Part shown: one piece after another, positions 1-5,572 of the stretch | How the letters are laid out: each line of letters starts with the position of its first letter | Position numbering within the stretch: the stretch's first letter is position 1 | Origin: Christensenella sp. UBA3770 | GTDB lineage: Bacteria > Bacillota > Clostridia > Christensenellales > CAG-1252 | Assembly (NCBI GenBank): GCA_002371075.1 | Contig: DFFS01000049.1 | Span: 1-14,634, forward strand | DNA: 14,634 nt | Direction: 5' to 3' | The notes under the pieces: model-generated | What the model was told of the DNA's origin: nothing | The model's database searches: none | Seen by the model: only the letters and a program-made list of their open reading frames with translations | Program-made: the position numbers and the translations under genes

Positions 1-560
1 ACGTGCATGCCGATGCCGGCGCCTCCCGGAGGAACGAGCTCAGTGACGCCTGCAAGGGGGATCTGCGTCATCAGGTTAAAGAAGGTGGCAAGCTGCGGGA
101 ATTCATCCGTCAGTTTGCCTTGCATCATCATAAATTCCGCGCTGCCGGGCACGAAGATCGGCAGTTCGTACTGCAAATGTTTGTCGGGAGTCTTGGCTCT
201 GTTTTGCTCGATGATGCCGATCCAGCGCAGGCGCTCCACCATTTTTTGCGTATCTTCGAGACTCATGCCGTTTCTCTTGGCGAGTTCGGGCACGGAGTAG
301 GGTACTCTCGTCTTTTTGAAATTTAAGAGAAACTTGACCTGTTCTTTGTTGAGGATCAAGTCAAGGATCCAGTATTCGGGGTCACGGTAGTTGATCTTGT
401 GGAATAGTTTTTTCGGGATGCGGTCGGTGATCATTTCCGCCAGCTTTTTGACGAGACGAGCTTTCTCGGGATCAGCCGGCACGTAATTGGGATCTTGCCA
501 ATAGTCCCTTTCGTTTATCATCGGATCTCCGATCTTCCATTCTTCAAAGCTTTTACCCAT
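1..560 (-). CDS. N-terminal part of a probable FeS/FAD-dependent oxidoreductase (partial, runs off left edge)
   Basis: The gene starts at an ATG at 560-558, behind a strong AGGAGG site (567-574), and stays open for 186 codons to the window edge with no stop. No cofactor domain is in view. Residues about 85-118 read like a winged helix, with PELAKRNGMS then a recognition-type helix ending in RLRWIGIIE. This is followed by ELPIFVPGSAEFMMM (132-146) and a glycine-rich VPPGGAGIGMH at 177-186. From memory, this order (winged helix, 'FVPG.xEF' segment, 'PPGGAGIGMHV') starts large clostridial and deltaproteobacterial proteins that continue into 4Fe-4S ferredoxin and pyridine-nucleotide/FAD oxidoreductase domains. 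That part would lie outside the window, so the product name is an inference. The gene itself is well supported by its ribosome site, its promoter at 608-636 and the long open frame. Confidence 0.6.
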   Translation of the reverse strand, partial: MGKSFEEWKIGDPMINERDYWQDPNYVPADPEKARLVKKLAEMITDRIPKKLFHKINYRDPEYWILDLILNKEQVKFLLNFKKTRVPYSVPELAKRNGMSLEDTQKMVERLRWIGIIEQNRAKTPDKHLQYELPIFVPGSAEFMMMQGKLTDEFPQLATFFNLMTQIPLAGVTELVPPGGAGIGMH

Positions 561-607
561 GAGTTTACCTCCTATGAAACGCGGAATAAAATCCATTCAT
601 TATTTAA

Positions 608-636
608 ATTATATAATATGAAAAAATGAAAGTCAA
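608..636 (-). promoter_or_regulatory. Sigma-A promoter of the 1-560 gene
   Basis: Read on the minus strand this is TTGACT (636-631), a 17-base spacer and a perfect TATAAT (613-608). Transcription would start near 601, giving a leader of about 40 bases that carries the AGGAGG site. The -35 box lies inside the first copy of a 27-bp tandem repeat. Confidence 0.75.
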
Positions 637-674
637 TATCTCAAAATAAAAAATGATAGTCCGTATCTCAAAAA
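621..674. repeat. Two tandem copies of a 27-bp unit over the -35 region
   Basis: Copy 1 is 621-647 and copy 2 is 648-674. They match at 23 of 27 positions by my alignment. Both begin AAAAAATGA and share AGTC followed two bases later by TATCTCAAAA. The first copy supplies the -35 box of the minus-strand gene; the second has lost it. This could be a duplicated binding site for a regulator or a simple tandem duplication. Confidence 0.65.
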
Positions 675-784
675 TGGAGGTGACGATCTTTTTTTCGACG
701 TCCGTAAAAAGATGGATTTGAGGGTTGCTTTTATGTCTAATTTATATTAGAATAGCTGTAACCTAAAGTATATTGCGGAGCAGT

Positions 785-862
785 ATGATCAAGATCGTTG
801 ATTTGGTAAAAAGATATGGGAAAGGCGTGGACGCGCTGCTGGCGCTTAACCACGTTTCTTTG
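785..862 (+). pseudogene. Truncated ABC-transporter ATPase gene, first 26 codons only
   Basis: An ATG at 785, behind a modest GCGGAG ribosome site, opens a frame reading MIKIVDLVKRYGKGVDALLA and then LNHVSL. This is the standard first strand and A-loop region of a MacB/LolD-type ABC ATPase (compare family starts such as 'MIKIENLVKRYG...ALN.VSL'). The next expected piece, a short strand and the Walker A glycine loop, is absent. At codon 26 the sequence passes directly into a perfect hairpin (859-905), and the frame then reads unrelated residues to 967. I infer a gene remnant left by deletion or rearrangement. A short translated leader peptide is the alternative, but the close match to an ATPase N-terminus argues against it. 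Confidence 0.7.
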
Positions 863-905
863 TATGCGAAAACCACCGGACTATCCAGTGGTTTTCGCAT
901 ACAAA
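859..905. repeat. Long perfect hairpin at the break of the ABC gene (possible IS200/IS605-type end)
   Basis: The left arm TTTGTATGCGAAAACCAC (859-876) is the exact reverse complement of the right arm 888-905, giving an 18-bp perfect stem. After one C/A mismatch three more pairs close a CTA loop. It has no T-tract, so it is not a standard terminator. Subterminal hairpins with an AAACCAC...GTGGTTT stem resemble those I recall near IS200/IS605 ends in Firmicutes. No transposase is present, so that origin is a guess. Confidence 0.6.
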
Positions 906-941
906 TACAAAATGCGCGGAGAAGTTCCGCGCATTTTTTTA
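905..941. terminator. Bidirectional intrinsic terminator after the EEP-fold gene
   Basis: The arms AAAATGCGCGGA (909-920) and 926-937 form a 12-bp stem with a GAAGT loop. On the plus strand it continues into a run of T to 940. On the minus strand the stem ends in TTTT followed by GTATTTGT. It therefore can end the minus-strand operon that stops at 954, and any transcript coming from 785. Confidence 0.8.
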
Positions 942-953
942 TTGATCGTAAAT

Positions 954-2045
954 TCAGTTCAACTTAAACTGCATCACGACGGGGCAGTGGTCGGAGTAGG
1001 TAAAGGCGGTGTAGTGGTTGGTGACCTTGGTGCACGTCACGTTTGCCGTCACAAGGAAGCCGTCCACGATGATCGTAAAGTTTCCTTCTTCGTACGGAAC
1101 GTCGCAGTTGCGGCATGTAGGAGTGATCTTCTCGTTGGAGTAGTTTGTGCAACGGGTGATGCCGGTGTATTCCGCAAGGATGTCTGCGGGGAAGGGTTGT
1201 GCCCAGCCGAAATCCGTCGTGCCGGTGCCGGCGTTAAGGTCCTGCGTGGAGGTGCCGGTGAAGTCGTGGTTGAAGTCGCCGCCGCAAACGCAGTAATTGC
1301 CTTTTTCATATTCCTCTTTCATGTCGCCGAACAGCATGCGCATCTGCCCCTCGCGGATCTCGTCGCTGCCGCCGTATGCCGAAAGGTGCACGTTGTACAA
1401 AACAAGGGTCTTGCCACCCTCCACTTCAACGGTGGATTTGCTGTAGCAGCGGTCAAGGTCAACAAGTTTGGAAACCCCCGTGGAGATCGGAAGACTGCGA
1501 CGAATGCCGCCCGTGATATTGTATTTGGAGAGCGTCATGATCTCACTGTTGGAGGTGCCGTGCGGCTTGGTCAACGGATACATCAGGAAAGCGGAGTGGT
1601 AGTTGACCGCCGTCGTAAAGGCAAAGTCGTTAAACTTTTCAAGCAGCAACTTGCTTTGGTCGATGTGATAGCTCCTTGTGGAGTCAAAGTCCACCTCTTG
1701 GAACAGGACGAAGTCGGGCAGGAAACTTTGAACGGTGGTTGCGCCGGCATAGATGTTTGCGGTCACTTCCTCCTTGCTTCTGCCCCAAGACTCTTTGCCG
1801 CCGTCCATAAAGAAGGTGAAGTCTTGGCTATACGCGCCGAAGCCTAGGTTTTGCGTGACGATCGTGTAGGTTTCGCCCGTCTTAACGATGGTCTTTGCCG
1901 CCGTGCCGCCCGGTTCCAGCTTCAGGTTGTCCTCAATGCGCGAATAGTCGATAAACACGTATGCGAAGTAACCGCCGACCACAAGCACGAGGATGATCAC
2001 GATGGATAAAAGTACTTTGAGAAAAACTTTGAGTCCTTTTGGCAT
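954..2045 (-). CDS. Membrane-anchored endonuclease/exonuclease/phosphatase-fold protein
   Basis: The 363-residue protein belongs to the EEP (DNase I/sphingomyelinase-like) superfamily. Residues 5-32 form one hydrophobic membrane anchor, so the catalytic domain should lie outside the cell. Family landmarks appear in order: TQNLGFG (64-70) with the first Asn, LFQEVDF (114-120) with the metal-binding Glu117, LYNVHLS (216-222) with the catalytic His, GGDFNHD (255-261) with the Asp/Asn pair, IVDGF (326-330), and the closing SDHCPVV (351-357) with the Asp-His pair. All key residues are present, so it is probably active as a Mg-dependent phosphodiesterase. The substrate (nucleic acid, lipid headgroup or inositol phosphate) cannot be read from the sequence. 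The start ATG at 2045 lies 9 bases after the sirtuin stop, and its AGGAGGG ribosome site overlaps that stop, implying translational coupling. Confidence 0.85.
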   Translation of the reverse strand: MPKGLKVFLKVLLSIVIILVLVVGGYFAYVFIDYSRIEDNLKLEPGGTAAKTIVKTGETYTIVTQNLGFGAYSQDFTFFMDGGKESWGRSKEEVTANIYAGATTVQSFLPDFVLFQEVDFDSTRSYHIDQSKLLLEKFNDFAFTTAVNYHSAFLMYPLTKPHGTSNSEIMTLSKYNITGGIRRSLPISTGVSKLVDLDRCYSKSTVEVEGGKTLVLYNVHLSAYGGSDEIREGQMRMLFGDMKEEYEKGNYCVCGGDFNHDFTGTSTQDLNAGTGTTDFGWAQPFPADILAEYTGITRCTNYSNEKITPTCRNCDVPYEEGNFTIIVDGFLVTANVTCTKVTNHYTAFTYSDHCPVVMQFKLN

Positions 2046-2054
2046 AATTCCCTC

Positions 2055-2780
2055 CTATTTTATCTTGATTTGCGAGAGTGTTTCTCCTACTTTATGATGA
2101 ATGGTCAGCGCGCCGCGCACGCTTTCCGCTTCTCCGAGATTGATGACCACAAGGTCCTTTCCGTGAAAGTATCTGATAAGTCCGGCGGCGGGGTACACAG
2201 TAAGGGAAGTCCCCGCAATGATCATGGCGTCCGCGTTTTCAATGGCGTTGATCGCGCCGCTGACGGTGTCTTCGTCCAGCCCCTCGCCGTACAGCACGAC
2301 GTCGGGCTTGATCACGCCGCCGCAAGAACAGCGGGGCACGCCTCTTTGCGCCTTGATCGCCTCCAAACCGTAAAAAGCGCCGCACCTCGTGCAGTGGTTC
2401 CTTCTGACCGAGCCGTGCAGTTCAAAAACGCGGTTGCTGCCCGCATCCTGATGCAATCCGTCAATGTTTTGCGTGACCACGGCGGAAAGGCGCCCCTTGC
2501 GCTCCAATTCCGCAAGAAAAAGATGGGCGGCGTTGGGCTTTGCCTCGTAGGCGAGGATCTTGTCGCGGTAAAAGTCAAAAAAATCCTCCGTCCTTTCCAC
2601 AAAGCAATCGTGCGATAACATATATTCGGGCGGAAACTTGTATTTTTGGTTGTACAAGCCGTCCTTGCTGCGAAAGTCGGGAATGCCGCTTTCCGTGCTT
2701 ACGCCCGCACCGCCGAAAAAGACCAGCCGTTTGCTGCGGTCCACGATCTGTTGCAGTTTTTCGATGTCGCTGTCTGCCAT
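2055..2780 (-). CDS. cobB: Sirtuin, NAD-dependent protein deacylase
   Basis: This 241-residue Sir2-family enzyme removes acyl groups from lysines using NAD+. The NAD-binding GAGVSTESGIPDFRS lies at 24-38, TQNIDGLHQDAGS at 103-115, and the catalytic His122 in ELHGS at 120-124. A structural zinc site is formed by Cys130, Cys133, Cys151 and Cys153; the second pair is C-x-C. IKPDVVLYGEGL (157-168) and GTSLTVYPA (190-198) complete the fold. The Ala-x3-Tyr-x2-Arg signature of desuccinylases (SIRT5/CobB class III) is not seen in the expected helix, so deacetylation or another short-chain reaction is more likely. An in-frame stop just upstream rules out an earlier start. No ribosome site precedes the ATG, and the promoter places the transcript start at or next to it. 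The gene follows the methyltransferase by 45 bases and leads into the EEP gene. Confidence 0.92.
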   Translation of the reverse strand: MADSDIEKLQQIVDRSKRLVFFGGAGVSTESGIPDFRSKDGLYNQKYKFPPEYMLSHDCFVERTEDFFDFYRDKILAYEAKPNAAHLFLAELERKGRLSAVVTQNIDGLHQDAGSNRVFELHGSVRRNHCTRCGAFYGLEAIKAQRGVPRCSCGGVIKPDVVLYGEGLDEDTVSGAINAIENADAMIIAGTSLTVYPAAGLIRYFHGKDLVVINLGEAESVRGALTIHHKVGETLSQIKIK

Positions 2781-2786
2781 ATAATC

Positions 2787-2816
2787 AATATATCACAGGT
2801 ACCTATGTTTAATCAA
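2787..2816 (-). promoter_or_regulatory. Extended -10 promoter of the sirtuin gene, leaderless
   Basis: On the minus strand this is TTGATT (2816-2811), an 18-base spacer ending in TGA (extended -10), then TATATT (2792-2787). Only six bases (2786-2781) separate the -10 box from the ATG at 2780. Initiation about seven bases downstream of the -10 would fall on the start codon itself. Confidence 0.65.
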
Positions 2817-2825
2817 GGGGGCAAA

Positions 2826-3989
2826 TCATACCCGCATCAAAACGAGGGTCTTCAAATACAAAGCGTCGTCCAAGCAAGAGAGCGCTGCGTGGTCGGGCGC
2901 TTGCGTGCGGATCTCTAAGAGCTTCACCTTGACTTTTGCAAGTGTGCTTGCCTCTTCCGCCATCTTCAAAAACAGCGGAATGGTCATAAAGCGGCTGCAA
3001 CTGCAGGTAAACATCACGCCCCCCGCAGAGAGGAGCGCCATCGCTTCCGCGTTGGTGGTCAAATAGCCTTTGTAGCCCTCTTTGACGGTGTCTGCGCTTT
3101 TGGTAAAGGCAGGGGGGTCCAAGACGATCAGGTCGTAACGCTCCGCGCTGCGCTTTTTCTCACGCAGAAAGGCAAACACGTCCGCCTTGAGGGTCTTGAC
3201 GTTTTGAAACCCGTTCAAAGCGGCGTTTTTCTCCACTTGGCGGAGGGCGGCTTCGCTGACGTCAACAGCCGTAACCTCCCTTGCGCCTCCCTTGGCGGCG
3301 TTTAAGGCAAAGCCGCCTTGGTTGCAAAACAGGTCAAGCATCGTTCTGTCCTTTGCATAGCGGGTGACGGCGGCGCGCGTCTCCTTTTGATCCAAAAAAT
3401 ACCCCGTCTTTTGTCCGTTTTCAACGTCTATCGCAAGTTTGAGTCCGTTTTCCGTGATCGTCAGGTCGGGGTTGAGGGTGCCGTAAAGCACGCCTTTCTT
3501 TTCGGGCAATCCCTCCTTTTGTCGAGAGGCAACGTCGCTCCTTTCGAAAATGCAAGCGGGGGAGAACACCTCTTTGAGTACGTCGACGATCATCTCGCGC
3601 CTGACGTCCATACCGAGGGTCAGGATCTGCACGGAAAGGTGGTCGCCGTATTTGTCCACGATCAGCCCGGGCAGACCGTCGCTTTCACTGAAGACGGCGC
3701 GATAGTTGTCGTCGTAGCCAAGCGCTTCCCGCTCCTTTTTCGCCTTTTGTATCCTTTCAAGGAAAAGGGCTTTGTCAATGGGGGTCTCGTCGCGGGTCAA
3801 GATGCGCACGATGATCTTGGAAACGTGGTTGATAAAGCCGTAGCCCACAAGCCGCCCCGTGCTCGTAACCACTTTTGCCACCGAGCCTTGACTATCCTTT
3901 CCGTCAATGCGCTTTACGGTGTTCGCAAAGATCCACGGGTGCTTGTCCGCGCGCTTTTCCTCTCCCTTTTTCAACGTTAAAACGTACAT
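2826..3989 (-). CDS. rlmI: Class I rRNA (cytosine-C5) methyltransferase, RlmI-like
   Basis: The 387-residue protein has the RlmI layout: an N-terminal PUA RNA-binding domain (about 1-75), a middle EEHEE-type segment containing SESDGLPGLIVDKYGDHLSVQ-type sequence (101-121), and a C-terminal Rossmann methyltransferase. SAM motif I is DLFCNQGGFALNAAKGG (219-235), followed by AVDVS (241-245). The active-site DPPAFTKS is at 291-298, and a CSCS cluster at 329-332 is the place of the catalytic cysteine. RlmI methylates C1962 of 23S rRNA in E. coli; related paralogues such as RlmK make m7G or act elsewhere, so the exact target base is inferred. The start at 3989 is supported by an AAGGAG site. Some Clostridia carry two paralogues of this family. 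Confidence 0.85.
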   Translation of the reverse strand: MYVLTLKKGEEKRADKHPWIFANTVKRIDGKDSQGSVAKVVTSTGRLVGYGFINHVSKIIVRILTRDETPIDKALFLERIQKAKKEREALGYDDNYRAVFSESDGLPGLIVDKYGDHLSVQILTLGMDVRREMIVDVLKEVFSPACIFERSDVASRQKEGLPEKKGVLYGTLNPDLTITENGLKLAIDVENGQKTGYFLDQKETRAAVTRYAKDRTMLDLFCNQGGFALNAAKGGAREVTAVDVSEAALRQVEKNAALNGFQNVKTLKADVFAFLREKKRSAERYDLIVLDPPAFTKSADTVKEGYKGYLTTNAEAMALLSAGGVMFTCSCSRFMTIPLFLKMAEEASTLAKVKVKLLEIRTQAPDHAALSCLDDALYLKTLVLMRV

Positions 3990-4018
3990 AAGATGCTCCT
4001 TAGGGGAAATCTTGCTTT

Positions 4019-4047
4019 ATAGTAGCATCTTTTTTGCTTGAAATCAA
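4019..4047 (-). promoter_or_regulatory. Probable promoter of the rRNA methyltransferase gene
   Basis: The best pairing on the minus strand is TTGATT (4047-4042), a 17-base spacer and TACTAT (4024-4019); TATAAA at 4021-4016 is an alternative -10. An 8-base inverted repeat, AAGATGCT/AGCATCTT (4031-4024 and 3997-3990), flanks the start region. Its outer arm would not be transcribed. Confidence 0.45.
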
Positions 4048-4066
4048 TAAAAACCCCTCTTTTAAA

Positions 4067-4096
4067 TTGACATTTGGCAGCGGAAGTTATTAAAAT
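4067..4096 (+). promoter_or_regulatory. Promoter of the MATE gene
   Basis: A perfect TTGACA -35 (4067-4072), an 18-base spacer and TAAAAT -10 (4091-4096). The predicted start is about 4103, only two or three bases before the ATG at 4106. Confidence 0.7.
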
Positions 4097-4102
4097 AACT
4101 TC
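4083..4102. promoter_or_regulatory. Operator-like palindrome over the MATE -10 box
   Basis: GAAGTTATT (4083-4091) and AATAACTTC (4094-4102) are exact reverse complements separated by AA. The -10 box lies across the centre, so a dimeric repressor bound here would block transcription. Drug-efflux genes are often controlled this way by MarR- or TetR-family proteins; no such regulator gene is in the window. Confidence 0.6.
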
Positions 4103-4105
4103 GAT

Positions 4106-5509
4106 ATGAGCTTATTATCCGCGAAGAAAAGCATGGATATGACGACGGGCAAGCTGCTTCCCAAGCTGCTTGCTTTTGCCTTGCCCCTTGCGCTTTCCGG
4201 CGTTTTGCAACTGTTGTTTAACGCGGTGGACCTCATTGTGATCGGCAACTTTTCTCAAACCCGCGTGGTTTCCCTTGCGGCGGTCAGCTCCAACAACTCG
4301 TTGATCAACCTCTTCGTCAATGTTGCGATCGGCATATCGCTCGGCGTAAACGTCGTGATGGCGCAGGCGATCGGGGAGGGCAACAAACAAAAAGCGGAAC
4401 GCACCGTGCACACCGCGATGCTGTTGTCGCTGGTCATCGGCGTCGTCGTCATGGTGGTGGGCACCCTCGGCGCAAGACAATTTCTCGTTTGGATGCAAGC
4501 CAATCCCGACGTCATCGACAAGGCGCACACCTATCTTTTCATTTACTTTTTCGGCGCGCCGGCAAACATCGTCTATAACTTCGGCGCTGCACTCCTTCGT
4601 GCAAAAGGGGACACGCGGCGACCGCTTGTTTATTTGACCATTGCGGGCGTGGTCAATGTTGTGTTGAACGTGATCCTTGTCGTGGCGGCAAAGATGGACG
4701 TCGCGGGGGTAGCGGTGGCAACCATCGTTTCGCAATACATTTCGGCGGTGCTCGTCGTCGCCGCGTTGCTTAGGGAGAAAGGGGAGCTGCGCCTGTTTGT
4801 CAAAAAGCTTCGCTTTCACAAGGAGGAATTGTTGCACATCGTGCGTATCGGGTTGCCGTCCGGCATCCTTTCCTCCTTTTTCTCCATTGCCAACATCATC
4901 ATTCAGTCCGCCGTCAACACGTTTAGTGCGGCGGTCATTGCGGGCAATGCAACGGGCATTTCCATCGAGGCTTTCATTTATACGTCGATGAACGCGGTCG
5001 CCGGTACGGCAAGCACTTTCTCGGGGCAAAACTTCGGCGCGGGCAAGTATAAACGCATCAAACGCATCATGTTGGAATGCTGTTTGATTGAGGCGGTCAT
5101 CGGCATCTTGCTCGGCGGGCTGTTTATGCTGCTCAGACACAAACTTGCGGGGCTGTACACCACCGATCAAGAGGTCGTCAAGGTGGCGGGGCAAAGGATG
5201 ATGGTGATCCTGCCGTTCTATTTCGTTTGCGGCGTAGTGGAAGTGCTTGTCGGCTGTATGCGCGGCATGAATTACTCGGTGCTGCCCACTGCGGCAAGCT
5301 TTGTCTCGGTATGCGTGTATCGCATCGTTTGGGTGTTTACGCTGTTTCGCACTTATCACACGACGCGCGCTTTGTGGATGTCTTACCCGATCAGTTGGAT
5401 CATCAATTTCGCGATCGACCTCGTGATGATCCTCGTGTTGTTCCGCGTTGTGGAAAAAAGGAGAACGCAGGATGGGGAAAGCGGCGAAAGTTTGATCACC
5501 GACGAATAA
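4106..5509 (+). CDS. MATE-family multidrug/cation efflux transporter
   Basis: The 467-residue polytopic membrane protein carries two homologous halves of about six hydrophobic helices each, the usual size for MATE exporters that use a Na+ or H+ gradient. The opening MTTGKLLPKLLAFALPLALS (12-31), followed by LLFNAVDLIVIGNF (37-50), is the typical NorM/DinF-like start of clostridial members. The C-terminal half repeats the pattern (ISIEAFIYTSMNAVAGTAST, then GQNFGAGKYKRIKRI). Substrate cannot be read from the sequence. An in-frame stop at 4091 excludes an upstream start. The ATG at 4106 has no ribosome site and would be nearly leaderless. The internal Met10 (4133) is an alternative start with only a weak GAAGAAAAG upstream. 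Confidence 0.9.
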   Translation: MSLLSAKKSMDMTTGKLLPKLLAFALPLALSGVLQLLFNAVDLIVIGNFSQTRVVSLAAVSSNNSLINLFVNVAIGISLGVNVVMAQAIGEGNKQKAERTVHTAMLLSLVIGVVVMVVGTLGARQFLVWMQANPDVIDKAHTYLFIYFFGAPANIVYNFGAALLRAKGDTRRPLVYLTIAGVVNVVLNVILVVAAKMDVAGVAVATIVSQYISAVLVVAALLREKGELRLFVKKLRFHKEELLHIVRIGLPSGILSSFFSIANIIIQSAVNTFSAAVIAGNATGISIEAFIYTSMNAVAGTASTFSGQNFGAGKYKRIKRIMLECCLIEAVIGILLGGLFMLLRHKLAGLYTTDQEVVKVAGQRMMVILPFYFVCGVVEVLVGCMRGMNYSVLPTAASFVSVCVYRIVWVFTLFRTYHTTRALWMSYPISWIINFAIDLVMILVLFRVVEKRRTQDGESGESLITDE

Positions 5510-5511
5510 CC

Positions 5512-5540
5512 TTTACAAACCGCGTTTCCCGCGCTATACT
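5512..5540 (+). promoter_or_regulatory. Promoter of the COG0523 GTPase gene
   Basis: TTTACA (5512-5517), a 17-base spacer and TATACT (5535-5540), starting three bases after the MATE stop codon. CGCG repeats flank the middle of the spacer, but no palindrome matching the one upstream of the Fur-family gene is present. Confidence 0.75.
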
Positions 5541-5572
5541 ATAACTTGGTCAAGGACCGAAAGGAGAAAACT

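Larger units (their letters stand above)
561..784. other. AT-rich intergenic region between divergent units
   Basis: Apart from the minus-strand promoter and the 27-bp repeat pair, this stretch holds a weak AT-rich inverted repeat (686-693 with 706-713). It also holds a plausible plus-strand promoter: TTGCTT at 725-730, a 17-base spacer and TAGAAT at 748-753. That promoter would drive the truncated ABC gene at 785. No coding capacity was seen. Confidence 0.5.

Noticed and set aside
686..713. AT-rich inverted repeat ATCTTTTT/AAAAAGAT as a terminator
   Set aside because: The stem is only A/T-rich with a 12-base loop and lacks G-C pairs, so it is unlikely to terminate transcription.
816..1847. 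343-codon plus-strand open frame opposite the EEP gene
   Set aside because: It is antisense to a gene with all EEP motifs, has no ribosome site, and its product shows no recognisable domain; high G+C third positions leave long shadow frames.
2070..2618. Plus-strand open frame opposite the sirtuin
   Set aside because: It has no ribosome site or known domain, and the sirtuin frame is fully conserved.
4049..4061. 13-mer AAAAACCCCTCTT shared with 13409-13421, both just upstream of promoters
   Set aside because: One or two exact 13-mer repeats are expected by chance in a window this size, and the distance to the -10 box differs (42 versus 35 bases).
4115..5359. 414-codon minus-strand open frame opposite the MATE gene
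   Set aside because: The product is extremely His/Asp/Arg-rich, the mirror image of hydrophobic membrane codons. It is a shadow of the transporter.
5521..5534. CGCG repeats in the spacer of the GTPase promoter as a regulator site
   Set aside because: The arms are only four bases long and do not resemble the 9107-9129 palindrome.
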